A stretch of 64,000 nucleotides of DNA from G038396625 sp038396625. Lineage in GTDB: Bacteria > Bacillota > Clostridia > Peptostreptococcales > Thermotaleaceae. The position numbers were made by a program, and so were the translations under genes. Below the pieces are notes generated by a model. That model was not told the origin of the DNA, did not search any database, and was given only the letters and a program-made list of their open reading frames with translations. Within the stretch, counting starts at the first letter, position 1; every line of letters begins with the position of its first letter. This document shows positions 35,838 to 44,339 of this stretch, one piece after another. The stretch spans positions 3,038,001 through 3,102,000 of the forward strand of contig CP121688.1 of NCBI GenBank assembly GCA_038396625.1, in the 5' to 3' direction.

Positions 35838-36935
35838 ATGCATAAAAGCATTATCAAAGATATTGAGGTTAAGGTAATTGAATTACCACTAAAAAAGCAG
35901 TGGAAAATCTCATTATATGCTGCAAAAACTAGAGCTCATGCCATTTTAAAAATTACCACAGAAGATTGCATTATAGGATATGGTGAATCTTCTCCTTCTC
36001 CTGCCTTTATGGGTGAAACAGGATATACCGTTAAGCTTGTTGTTGATAAATATTTAAAACCAGCATTAATTGGTCAGAATGTATTTGATGTGGACATGCT
36101 TCATGAAAGAATGAATGCTGCAATCTATGGTAATTATGCTGCTAAATCAACGGTAGATATTGCTCTTTATGATATAATGGGAAAGACGCTTAGTACACCA
36201 GTCTATAAACTGCTAGGCGGCAAATATAGGTCTGATGTTGAACTTAGCTGGGTAGTGGGAATGCAAAACCTTGAAGATGCCATTGAGGAAGCAAAAGAAA
36301 AATTAAAGATCGGCTATAAGGTGTTAAAGGTCAAAGTTGGGAATACACCTGAAATCGACTATGCACTTGTAAAAACAATCAGAAAAGCTGTGGGAGACGA
36401 TGTTCCCATTAGACTCGATGCAAATCAAGGATATGATTATAAAACAGCTGTGGATGTATTTAGCCGAATTGAAGAATTTGGACTGGAAAGCATTGAGCAG
36501 CCCGTAAGAAGATGGGATATTGAAGGAATGAAATTTGTAAAAAATCGACTAAGCACACCTATTATGGCAGATGAATCTGTGTCTTCGCTACATGATGTAA
36601 ATCATATTATTAAAGAAAGAGCAGCAGATATCGTAAATATTAAGGTTGGTAAAGTGGGTGGATTATCTATAGCAAAAAAAATAGTAGCTTCCCTAGAAGC
36701 AGCAGGAATGACGGCAACAGCTGGAAGTAATTTAGAAGTAGGAATCGGTTCTGCTGCCAGTGTACATTTTGTTGCAAGCAGTAAGATTGTAAATGTACCG
36801 AATGATTTGTTGATTGGCGGTCCTTTACATGAATATGATATTATTAATGGTGGACTGGAAATGGTTGATGGTAAAGTAGTATGCCCTGAAAATCCAGGAC
36901 TAGGCATTGAAGTAGATGAATCAATTTTCAAATAG
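35838..36935 (+). CDS. Dipeptide epimerase (enolase superfamily)
   Basis: A 365-residue muconate-lactonizing/mandelate-racemase-type enzyme. A capping domain (residues 1-120) is followed by a barrel with VLKVKVG (catalytic Lys pair), PIRLDANQGY (metal Asp), LESIEQPVRRWD (metal Glu), IMADESVSS (metal Asp) and VNIKVGKVGGL (second catalytic Lys). The closest group is L-Ala-D/L-Glu and other dipeptide epimerases that recycle murein peptides. The start at 35838 is preferred: AAGGA is 10-11 bp upstream, whereas the ATG at 35826 overlaps that site. Confidence 0.88.
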   Translation: MHKSIIKDIEVKVIELPLKKQWKISLYAAKTRAHAILKITTEDCIIGYGESSPSPAFMGETGYTVKLVVDKYLKPALIGQNVFDVDMLHERMNAAIYGNYAAKSTVDIALYDIMGKTLSTPVYKLLGGKYRSDVELSWVVGMQNLEDAIEEAKEKLKIGYKVLKVKVGNTPEIDYALVKTIRKAVGDDVPIRLDANQGYDYKTAVDVFSRIEEFGLESIEQPVRRWDIEGMKFVKNRLSTPIMADESVSSLHDVNHIIKERAADIVNIKVGKVGGLSIAKKIVASLEAAGMTATAGSNLEVGIGSAASVHFVASSKIVNVPNDLLIGGPLHEYDIINGGLEMVDGKVVCPENPGLGIEVDESIFK

Positions 36936-36941
36936 AAAAGA

Positions 36942-38126
36942 GTGAGGCTAGTGATAAGATTTAAAGATGCATTAAACAAGGAGATTGCTAATATTTTAGA
37001 GAATGTTACCGCTTTTCGAAAAGAAATCCATATGTATCCTGAATTAGGATATAAGGAAGTAGATACTACAAAGAGGATTGTAGACTTTCTCGAAAAAAAT
37101 GGTGTAAAATCCGAAACTTTTTCAAATATAACAGGGGCCATCGTTAACATTGATAATAACTGTAAAAAAACCATCGCTTTAAGAGTAGATATTGATGCGC
37201 TTCCCATCTCTGAAAACACAGGGTTGGAATATACGTCTAAAAACATTGGTTTGATGCATGCTTGTGGCCATGATGTACATACTGCAATCGGTGCAGGATT
37301 AGCTGTTATTTTAAATATTTTGAAAGAAAAACTTCACGTAAATGTAAAGATCATTTTTCAACCAGCTGAAGAATGCAGCCCTCATGGTGGCGCTAGCTTC
37401 CTAATTAAAGAAGGGGTATTAAAAAATCCAGATGTATCTGAAATTTATGGGTTTCATGTTTGGCCAGATTATAAGGCAGGACAAATCGGGGTAAAAGAAG
37501 GACCGATCATGGCTGCATCGGACAAATTTCATCTGACGATCAAAGGTAAAAAAACACATGCCGCTCAACCTCATAAGGGCGTAGATGCCATATCTATTGC
37601 AGTAGATATTATTAATGCAATAGAATTTAAAATAAAAAGGGAAATCAATCCATTCGAGCCAGCTGTTATTTCTATTGGGCAGATTAACTCTACTGGCAGG
37701 TATAACATCATTTGTGACCACGTAGAAATAGAAGGAACCATAAGAACTTTATATGAAGGAACAAGAAATGCCATTCATACACGGATTAAAGAAATTACAG
37801 AAGGTATCACTAAATCTTATGGTGGAGATTACAAAATTGTTTTAAACAAAGGATATGATCCTGTCATAAACCATCCAGCATTGGTTCAAAACTTTGTAGA
37901 TCACTCCATTCAAGTTCTAGGAGAAAATAATGTACAAACAAATATCACTGCTTCTTTAATAGGAGAAGATTTTTCTTCATTCTGTAAGTACGTTCCATCA
38001 TTGTATTTTCATCTTGGCTGTGATTCTGAATATCCTCTTCACAGTGACAAGTTTTTTCCAAAAGAAGAAACGATTCAAGTAGCATTAGATCTTTTAGGAA
38101 GTTTTCTATTGAATCATGAAAAGTAG
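36942..38126 (+). CDS. M20 family amidohydrolase/peptidase
   Basis: A 394-residue metallo-amidohydrolase of the M20D type (N-acyl-amino acid or aminobenzoyl-glutamate hydrolase). Metal-binding motifs: HACGHDVHTAIG, FQPAEECSPHGGA (Glu-Glu), FHVWPD and, near the C-terminus, GEDFSSF. GTG start; GTG codons at 36942 and 36951 are both possible, and AGTGAGG favours neither clearly. Last gene of the operon, closing with a strong terminator. It would release a free amino acid from an acylated or dipeptide substrate. Confidence 0.88.
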   Translation: MRLVIRFKDALNKEIANILENVTAFRKEIHMYPELGYKEVDTTKRIVDFLEKNGVKSETFSNITGAIVNIDNNCKKTIALRVDIDALPISENTGLEYTSKNIGLMHACGHDVHTAIGAGLAVILNILKEKLHVNVKIIFQPAEECSPHGGASFLIKEGVLKNPDVSEIYGFHVWPDYKAGQIGVKEGPIMAASDKFHLTIKGKKTHAAQPHKGVDAISIAVDIINAIEFKIKREINPFEPAVISIGQINSTGRYNIICDHVEIEGTIRTLYEGTRNAIHTRIKEITEGITKSYGGDYKIVLNKGYDPVINHPALVQNFVDHSIQVLGENNVQTNITASLIGEDFSSFCKYVPSLYFHLGCDSEYPLHSDKFFPKEETIQVALDLLGSFLLNHEK

Positions 38127-38131
38127 TATAG

Positions 38132-38170
38132 AGAAAAGACAGCTTTTATTTCCTCAAAGCTGTCTTTTCT
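38132..38170. terminator. Bidirectional terminator
   Basis: AGAAAAGACAGCTTT (38132-38146) pairs perfectly with AAAGCTGTCTTTTCT (38156-38170). It ends the peptide-catabolic operon (plus) and the ric gene (minus). Confidence 0.85.
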
Positions 38171-38174
38171 TATC

Positions 38175-38885
38175 CTATAATTTCGTTTTTAATTTTTCAA
38201 AAAGAACATTATTCTCAAGGTGAATATGCTGGAACAAATCAGATTCTATCGCTTCCATTTTTTCATAGGTTCTACAGAAGGAATTGCATCCTGTATCAGG
38301 CACTTTATAGTCATCTGTTATTTTTCTCATTTCTTTTAATATATCTCCTGCAGTTTCATGCTCATCTTCTGTTTCATCCATGACTTTCAAAACTTTTTGC
38401 AGCATTTCCTCTGAAGGATCTTTTTCATACGCTTTAATTAGGGGGAAAAGTATCTCTTCTTCTTTAATAAGATGCTCTTCTATCTCACTCTTTAGCTGAC
38501 CAAATAGTTTATGCAGTTTTGAAAGTAATGGACCGTGATCAATATAGTGCACCTTTAATATTTTGCTTAGAAGTTGTTCTGTAATTGGAAGCTCTTCTTT
38601 CATAAATTTGTGATGGGTTATAACAATATAATCTATTAGATCAGTCATAGAAGATTTTCTCCAGTCCATATTTTCATCTATCTTATTTTGAAATGCTTCA
38701 TAGGCTTTATTTAATTCATCTAGTATCTCTGCTTCATTTATATTTTGTTCTTTTAATGCTTCTTGTAAAGTTCTATCTCCACCACAGCAAAAATCGATTT
38801 TATATATCATAAACACATCTGTAGCTTTTGGGAATATTGCTGCGATTTCCCCTATTTTTTGGTTTTTATTAAATACTTTTTTCAT
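38175..38885 (-). CDS. ric: Iron-sulfur cluster repair di-iron protein
   Basis: A 236-residue YtfE/ScdA-type protein. The N-terminal ScdA_N segment holds the FCCGG motif (IDFCCGGDRTLQEAL). The C-terminal hemerythrin-like four-helix part has His/Glu ligands in THHKFMKEELP, HYIDHGPLLSK, EEHLIKEEEILFP and DEHETAGDIL, plus HIHLENNVLF. It repairs Fe-S centres after nitric oxide or oxygen damage. Its promoter carries an FNR-like box at -41.5. AAGGAGG lies before the ATG. Confidence 0.93.
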   Translation of the reverse strand: MKKVFNKNQKIGEIAAIFPKATDVFMIYKIDFCCGGDRTLQEALKEQNINEAEILDELNKAYEAFQNKIDENMDWRKSSMTDLIDYIVITHHKFMKEELPITEQLLSKILKVHYIDHGPLLSKLHKLFGQLKSEIEEHLIKEEEILFPLIKAYEKDPSEEMLQKVLKVMDETEDEHETAGDILKEMRKITDDYKVPDTGCNSFCRTYEKMEAIESDLFQHIHLENNVLFEKLKTKL

Positions 38886-38925
38886 GAGCCATTTCCTCCT
38901 TCCATCTTATTGTTTCCTTATCTTT

Positions 38926-38967
38926 ATTATAGATACTTTTAAACGCAACTACTGTGATTAAAATCAA
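38926..38967 (-). promoter_or_regulatory. ric promoter with FNR-like box centred at -41.5
   Basis: On the minus strand TTGATTTTAATCAC (38967-38954) is followed 22 bp later by TATAAT (38931-38926). This puts the box centre 41.5 bp before the predicted start at 38919, the class II activator position. The box fits TTGAT-N4-ATCAA with one mismatch. Confidence 0.8.
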
Positions 38968-38995
38968 ATAATTATTTTTTCCTTATCATCCAATA

Positions 38996-39697
38996 TTACA
39001 TATATTCTTCCAGTTTTTCTTCATCAATAATGAGAATCTTCTTGGTTCCTATGAGCTTAATCACCCCTTCTTCTTCAAGCTTTTTTAACTTTCTACTAAT
39101 CGTCTCTCTAGCCACTCCCGTATAATTGGACATATCCTGTTTTGTAATGGGAAGCTTTATCTCAATACCACTTTGTGTTGCTCTCCCATATTTTTCTTTT
39201 AGATCTAAAAGCAGATAGGCCAGTCTGGTTTCCACCTCATTAGTAGCTAGATTTTGTGCAAGGGTCTCTAGTTTTGAAAGTCTTTCTGCAATGACTTCTA
39301 ATACTTTTAATCCTATTTCAGGCTTTTCTGTAAATAGGTTTCTCATTTTATCTTTTGTTAGTGTACAAAGCTTCGCAGGAGAAATAGCTTCCGCGTAAAA
39401 ACCATATTGACCTTTTTTCAAGAGATTCAATTCCCCAAAGAAATCTCCTTCCGATAATATATGGAGGATCTGTTCTTTTCCATCCTTTGTATATTTAAAG
39501 AGCTTTATTTTTCCTTCACGAATAAGATATAAGGTATCTGCTTCTTCCCCTTCCATAAACACAGTTTCTCCTTTTTTATAGCTTCTGTGTCCTGTCATTT
39601 TAATAATATCTATTAGCTCTTGTCTATTGAGATTAGAAAAGATTGAAACTTTACTTGCGCATAACTGATGCGCACATCTTTCACAGCAGGATTTCAT
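38996..39697 (-). CDS. Crp/Fnr family regulator with N-terminal cysteines
   Basis: A 233-residue Crp/Fnr protein. Residues 1-15 contain four cysteines (CCERCAHQLC). A cyclic-nucleotide-binding fold covers about 20-140 (KKGETVFMEGEEADTLYLIREG), and the C-terminal winged helix has the recognition helix NYTGVARETISRKLKKLEEEG. The Cys cluster could hold an Fe-S cluster or react with NO, as in FNR-like sensors. Its Val-Ala-Arg-Glu-Thr-Ile-Ser-Arg helix fits recognition of TTGAT-type half-sites. It lies between ric and the flavodiiron gene, both with such boxes, so it is the likely activator of both. Confidence 0.9.
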   Translation of the reverse strand: MKSCCERCAHQLCASKVSIFSNLNRQELIDIIKMTGHRSYKKGETVFMEGEEADTLYLIREGKIKLFKYTKDGKEQILHILSEGDFFGELNLLKKGQYGFYAEAISPAKLCTLTKDKMRNLFTEKPEIGLKVLEVIAERLSKLETLAQNLATNEVETRLAYLLLDLKEKYGRATQSGIEIKLPITKQDMSNYTGVARETISRKLKKLEEEGVIKLIGTKKILIIDEEKLEEYM

Positions 39698-39792
39698 TTT
39701 TTATTCCCCTTTATACAAATGTTTTCTCTTTTAGTATACCCTTGCATTAAAAGAAAAAACTTTTTGTCATACATCTTCAGTTTTATTTTAGA

Positions 39793-39816
39793 CCCTGTAT
39801 ATGTTTATAAACAGGG
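39793..39816 (-). terminator. Hairpin after flavodiiron protein gene
   Basis: CCCTGT (39793-39798) and ACAGGG (39811-39816) enclose a palindromic TGTTTATAAACA-type core. It lies just after the flavodiiron stop. The T-run is weak, so termination may be partial. Confidence 0.4.
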
Positions 39817-39836
39817 CCTATGGTTTCAAATCTATA

Positions 39837-41066
39837 TCAGCCTAATAGCAAATCCCCAATAATTCCTGCAGCTCTATTTAATCGCTGTATCTCTTGTTCA
39901 TCGGGACTAAACTTTACGCGAATTGGAAATTGTACATCGTCCATGCCAGTTGATTTAATAATATCTGCACTGTGAATGACCTGCATATTACTTTGCCTCA
40001 AATAATCATTCACTACTTCAATGGCTTCTCCACTCCATCCATAGGAACCAAATGCCACAGCTAGTTTTGAATGTAAATCCATTTCCTGTAATACTTTTAA
40101 CAACTCCTCTAAATTTCCAACCATATCTGCATATCGGGTAGAACTTCCAAAGAAAATGACATCTGCTTGCTTCATTGCTGCTTTTACTTCTTCAAAATCC
40201 ACACCATTTTTCATATGGATCAATTGTGTCTGTATTTCCTTTTCTTTTAGACTATCAGATAAATGATAGGCTATTTTTTTCGTATTTCCTGTCATCGTCG
40301 CATAAAGAATAAGCGCTTTTTTATCTTTGCTATTGGGTTTGCTCATTGCATCATAAATATCGATAAATTGCTTAACATCTTTTCTTAAAATATATCCATG
40401 AGAAGGTGCAATAATTTGAATATCCAAATTTCTAATTTTTTGAATCATATCCTGTACATAGGGTCTGTGAGGATGCATAATCAGTTTATAATACACTTCA
40501 AAATCAGCTATGATATCTTCCTCTGCCAAATCATTAAATAAACTTTGCGTTGCCACATGACTGCTGAATATATCGCAGGGATAAAGAATTTTATCCTCTT
40601 CACAGTAGGTTATCATTGTTTCTTCTGTATGAAGATAAGGTGTTTCAAAAAATTGAAGGGTTTTCCCTCCTATATCCAAACGTTCTTTGTCTTTTACGAT
40701 TAAAAATTCTCTATGATGTAGTTTATACATTTCCTTCAATTCTTTAGCACCAAGGGCAGTGGTAACAATCACTGCATTTTTTGCTTTGTTCGCTAAAGCT
40801 GGAAGCCCTCCAGAGTGATCAGGTTCAACATGATTGATAACAATATATTTAATTCGCTCAGGGTCTATATGTGTTTTTAATGTTTCGACAAAGTCTCTAC
40901 CAAATCCAATATCTACCGTATCGATTACCGTTGGTTTTTCTGTTTTTAATAAATAACTGTTGTAGGTTGTTCCTTTTTCAAGTATTAATCGATGAAAAGG
41001 TACTTTTCTATCGTCAATATATCCTACCCAGTAGGCTTTGTCCGCAACCATAATTTCTTTTTGCAT
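39837..41066 (-). CDS. A-type flavodiiron protein (NO/O2 reductase)
   Basis: A 409-residue FprA/ROO-type enzyme. The metallo-beta-lactamase part carries the di-iron motif HVEPDHSGGLP and later H and D ligands (TPYLHTEETM, PCDIFSSHV, PSHGYILRKD). The C-terminal flavodoxin domain starts at KALILYATMTGNTKKIAYHL. These enzymes reduce O2 to water or NO to N2O and protect anaerobes. No rubredoxin domain is fused. AGGAGGAG precedes the ATG. Its promoter shares the FNR-like box with ric. Confidence 0.94.
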   Translation of the reverse strand: MQKEIMVADKAYWVGYIDDRKVPFHRLILEKGTTYNSYLLKTEKPTVIDTVDIGFGRDFVETLKTHIDPERIKYIVINHVEPDHSGGLPALANKAKNAVIVTTALGAKELKEMYKLHHREFLIVKDKERLDIGGKTLQFFETPYLHTEETMITYCEEDKILYPCDIFSSHVATQSLFNDLAEEDIIADFEVYYKLIMHPHRPYVQDMIQKIRNLDIQIIAPSHGYILRKDVKQFIDIYDAMSKPNSKDKKALILYATMTGNTKKIAYHLSDSLKEKEIQTQLIHMKNGVDFEEVKAAMKQADVIFFGSSTRYADMVGNLEELLKVLQEMDLHSKLAVAFGSYGWSGEAIEVVNDYLRQSNMQVIHSADIIKSTGMDDVQFPIRVKFSPDEQEIQRLNRAAGIIGDLLLG

Positions 41067-41110
41067 ATTTATCTCCTCCTCTTTTAGATGCTGTTTGTTT
41101 TGTTAATCTC

Positions 41111-41152
41111 ATTATAAGAGGATTTGATCAATAACACTGTGACTACAATCAA
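41111..41152 (-). promoter_or_regulatory. Flavodiiron gene promoter with FNR-like box centred at -41.5
   Basis: On the minus strand TTGATTGTAGTCAC (41152-41139) is followed after 22 bp by TATAAT (41116-41111), the same spacing as at ric. The predicted start is 41104. The half-site GTCAC differs by two bases from the ATCAA consensus; both promoters share the sequence TCACAGT. Confidence 0.78.
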
Positions 41153-41269
41153 AGTTTTATACAAATCTATTTCTAATCTAACTCTAATGTTCAATTCATA
41201 AACCCTTAATGCTTTTTGCTTACAATCCATTTTTAAGATACAGATTAGAAATTATTTGGGGGGATTTAT

Positions 41270-41446
41270 ATGACAATTTCATTAGAAAAAATTGATCTAT
41301 TCAGAAAAAGGGTAAATGGGGATTCAATTTCAAATTTCCATAGACTATTTTTCAATAATACTGGCCCATTCAAAAATCATTTTACGATAGTAGCGCTAAA
41401 AACTTCCACCATGGAATTTGAATCAATAATACTCCAAAAAAAGTAA
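41270..41446 (+). CDS. Possible 58-residue small protein or gene remnant
   Basis: An ATG 5 bp after a GGGGGGA ribosome site opens a 58-codon frame (MTISLEKIDLFRKRVNGDSI...). Its beginning resembles the UBA-like start of DUF4342-type proteins, but the rest does not. The last 21 codons lie antisense to the end of the SLC13 permease gene. It could be a truncated relic. Weak case. Confidence 0.3.
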   Translation: MTISLEKIDLFRKRVNGDSISNFHRLFFNNTGPFKNHFTIVALKTSTMEFESIILQKK

Positions 41447-42743
41447 TAAAAGTGAGTACACATCCAAATTTAAAAACCTCTTTATTGGAATAATGGTTTT
41501 GTCCAAATCCAATCATGATAGTAGATTGGTGAAAAGGTAAAATATAATGAATACTCACGACGGTATAAGTAATCAATGTCAGTACCACTGGATTTATATC
41601 CATGTTATTTAGACGAAGGATCATCGGCAACACTACAGATATGGTAGTTACTGCACTTCCCAAGAATAAATGTACAATCATCGTCATAGATATTAAAAAA
41701 AAGAAATACGTGCTATTTACTGATTTTGGCATAACTTTTATGTATTTTGCAATTATATTTTCAATAATTCCTGTATGGCTGAGTACGCCCCCTATAGCAA
41801 AAGCTGCTGTCAAAAATATCAATAAATGGATATTAATTTTTTTCAAATCATTGAAGGTGAGTATTTTTAATAGAAACATTATGGCTACACTGCAAAAAAT
41901 AATCCACACGCCTTCAATATGATGAATAGGCTGGGTTATAAAAGTTACTAGTACAAAAAACATAATTATCAAGGTTTGTATTTTATTTTTATCTAACAGT
42001 TCCTCTGTTTCTGCTTTATGACACACTTTGAATGAAATATTTGAAATCCTTCTTTTAAAAACCAAAATAAATGAAATGAGTATCAAAGTACTAATCATCA
42101 ATGCAGGTACAGCCATATATACTGCCCACTGCCCCCAAGTAAGCTGTACCTGACCCATCTGCAATGCTACATAATTCAGCAGTATATCACCATTTAAAAA
42201 CATCATTGAAGTACAGGTGGAAGCCACATAAATACTAAAAAGAACAATAGCAAAGGTGTTTTTATCTATCCTTTCATTTTTTAAATACTGAATATAAATT
42301 GTAGACAGTAAAATTACTCTTGGAAATGGCTGAGGAATAAAGAAAATCAATAAAGTCCCCATAATAAATGATAAAACAATTAATTTAATCGGCGTATTCC
42401 CCACTCTCTGTAGCAGTTTTTGTGCTATATGATCGGCCACATTGGTTTTTACAATCCCCTCTGATAATAAAAAAGTAAATACAATAAGAAAAAATGTTTT
42501 GGAAAAAGGAAATTTCAGTATAATGCTTAGAGGGATATTTCCAAATGATATGAATACAACGATTAATAAAATAGAAGCAAAACTTCTATGTACAACACCT
42601 GTTGCCCACCAGGATATGGTTAAAGTAGTGGCGGCTAATATAATTCTTTGATGAAGGTTTAAAGAATTCAAAAAAAACAAGATCAAAATGGGTATAATAC
42701 AAGTAAATACGCTTATGATTTTTTCTTTTCTTTTGTTTGTCAT
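41382..42743 (-). CDS. SLC13/DASS family permease
   Basis: A 453-residue membrane protein with about 12 helices. It resembles the divalent anion:Na+ symporter and ArsB-like group: TFFLIVFTFLLSEGIVKTNVADHIA, FFIPQPFPRVILLSTI, FLTAAFAIGGVLSHTGIIENI and LGSAVTTISVVLPMIL. Such carriers move dicarboxylates, citrate or sulfate. It is 200 bp downstream of the cyuA operon, after its terminator, so it probably has its own promoter. The substrate cannot be set. Confidence 0.78.
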   Translation of the reverse strand: MTNKRKEKIISVFTCIIPILILFFLNSLNLHQRIILAATTLTISWWATGVVHRSFASILLIVVFISFGNIPLSIILKFPFSKTFFLIVFTFLLSEGIVKTNVADHIAQKLLQRVGNTPIKLIVLSFIMGTLLIFFIPQPFPRVILLSTIYIQYLKNERIDKNTFAIVLFSIYVASTCTSMMFLNGDILLNYVALQMGQVQLTWGQWAVYMAVPALMISTLILISFILVFKRRISNISFKVCHKAETEELLDKNKIQTLIIMFFVLVTFITQPIHHIEGVWIIFCSVAIMFLLKILTFNDLKKINIHLLIFLTAAFAIGGVLSHTGIIENIIAKYIKVMPKSVNSTYFFFLISMTMIVHLFLGSAVTTISVVLPMILRLNNMDINPVVLTLITYTVVSIHYILPFHQSTIMIGFGQNHYSNKEVFKFGCVLTFITFFGVLLIQIPWWKFLALLS

Positions 42744-42868
42744 TTTCTTCTCTTCTTTCCAATATATTATGCTCCAACTTCTTAGCGATTAAAAATTAGA
42801 TTCTATTTTCATATGCTTTTTCCCTTCTACCTTTCACAAAAACTATTCCATTTTAAAGTTCTATAGAA

Positions 42869-42904
42869 AAAGACCATAAGTAAAATAATATTACCTATAG
42901 TCTT
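42869..42904 (-). terminator. Terminator of the TRAP-cyuA operon
   Basis: AAGAC-ATA-GTAA-type arms (42870-42883 and 42891-42904) pair with two mismatches. On the minus strand they are followed by TTTTTC. They lie 43 bp after the cyuA stop. Confidence 0.7.
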
Positions 42905-42946
42905 ACATTTAATAAACGAATGGACAGTTTGTACGTCAAACTCAGT

Positions 42947-44242
42947 TTACTCAAAACTTGCAATACTTCTTTTTTCTCTTTCTATGATTTCTTTGCACAT
43001 TACAATATCTGTTTCTAGCATTCCTTTTCTTGCGAGTCTTCCTAAAAGTGCCAAAGTCTCATCAGCTGTATCGTCAACTATGCCATCTCTTTGAGGTATG
43101 CTTATCCCTTCTATTGATAAATATGCAGATTCTATGGCAACTCCTACTGCTGAAGAAAGCTTCAGTGCACATCCTAGCTTCGCACCATCGCACAAAATCC
43201 CACCAATACTTCCAACAATATTCCTTATGGTTTTTTCTATTGTTTCATACTGCTCATCTAGAATAAATGTGGTTCCTGCACCCACACCTATACTAGCTGC
43301 AATTGCACAAGCACACATTGCAGAAAGCCTGCCTATATGATTTTTGATATAAATGGTTAACAAAAAGCTTAGACTTATTGCCCTTAGTAGCATTTCTTCA
43401 CTCTTTTCATATTCTTCTGCTACGGCAACTAAAGGAAGAGAAGCCGTTATTCCTACATTTCCACTACTTGCACAACTCATGGCTGGAAAATTTTTTCCTG
43501 CCATCCTAGCATCTGATGCAGCAGCAGTATATGCTTTTGCTTTTATATACGCTTTATCTCCAACAAAATTTTTAAGCGTTCTGCCAAACCCTTTCCCATC
43601 ATTTACTTCATAACCTAATTCTACGAGTTTTTTATTCATTTTAACTGTCTCTCTCAAAAACCCTATGGACTCTATGGATACGTTTTTCGCAAAATCATAA
43701 AAATCTTTTATTTTATAATTTCTTATTGGTGCTTTTTCTTCACTGGTTACTGTTTCTAAAGTTTCATTTTCATTTCTATATATGATTTTTTCATTTGCTT
43801 CAATCAGAATTACATTGGTATGGGTTTTTGAAACGATGGCATGTCCTTCCCCCTTCTCTGTCTGTACGAATGCCTCAATATATAGCCCCACTCCTTGAAT
43901 TTCCCAATTTATTGCTAATTCAACTGATTCTTCTGCAAACTTTAACGCATTTTTTTCACTTTCGGGGGGAACATTTTTTAATACTTCTAGCCCAAGGTTG
44001 GAATCTCCATACATAGCTCCAAGGGCTGCTGCTACCACCACACCTCTTTGGGTGGTACCTGGAATCCCCACGGCAATAGAATTTTTATATGTGTCCCTAT
44101 CTACAAAAACCTTAACATGTTTGGCTGTTCCTCCAATAGCATCTCTTGCTAAACTTACAGCATATGAAACTGAAGTAGGTCCCGTACATCCAAGTGCTGG
44201 TTTAACTTCTGATTTTAATATCAATGCCAATTCTTCATACAT
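42947..44242 (-). CDS. cyuA: L-cysteine desulfidase family protein (CyuA/UPF0597)
   Basis: A 431-residue protein related to the alpha subunit of iron-sulfur L-serine dehydratases. Conserved stretches: KPALGCTGPTSVSYAVSLA, MSCASSGNVGITASLPL and GGILCDGAKLGCALKLSSA, with the cysteines expected to hold a 4Fe-4S cluster. The family splits L-cysteine into pyruvate, ammonia and sulfide. Here it ends an operon with a TRAP carrier and a cyclodeaminase-type enzyme, so it may act on the product of that enzyme. AGGAGG before the ATG. Confidence 0.87.
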   Translation of the reverse strand: MYEELALILKSEVKPALGCTGPTSVSYAVSLARDAIGGTAKHVKVFVDRDTYKNSIAVGIPGTTQRGVVVAAALGAMYGDSNLGLEVLKNVPPESEKNALKFAEESVELAINWEIQGVGLYIEAFVQTEKGEGHAIVSKTHTNVILIEANEKIIYRNENETLETVTSEEKAPIRNYKIKDFYDFAKNVSIESIGFLRETVKMNKKLVELGYEVNDGKGFGRTLKNFVGDKAYIKAKAYTAAASDARMAGKNFPAMSCASSGNVGITASLPLVAVAEEYEKSEEMLLRAISLSFLLTIYIKNHIGRLSAMCACAIAASIGVGAGTTFILDEQYETIEKTIRNIVGSIGGILCDGAKLGCALKLSSAVGVAIESAYLSIEGISIPQRDGIVDDTADETLALLGRLARKGMLETDIVMCKEIIEREKRSIASFE

Positions 44243-44264
44243 TCTATTTCCTCCTTGTATAAGC

Positions 44265-44304
44265 TACGCATAACAGACCTATAGAAATATGTCTGTCATG
44301 CGTA
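44265..44304. repeat. Strong intercistronic hairpin between dctP and cyuA
   Basis: TACGCATAACAGAC (44265-44278) pairs with GTCTGTCATGCGTA (44291-44304), 13 of 14 positions. No T-run follows, so it may protect the 3' end of the dctP message rather than terminate. This would fit higher demand for the binding protein. Confidence 0.65.
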
Positions 44305-44339
44305 TTATTCAAACATCGTTTATTAAATTAAACACAATA

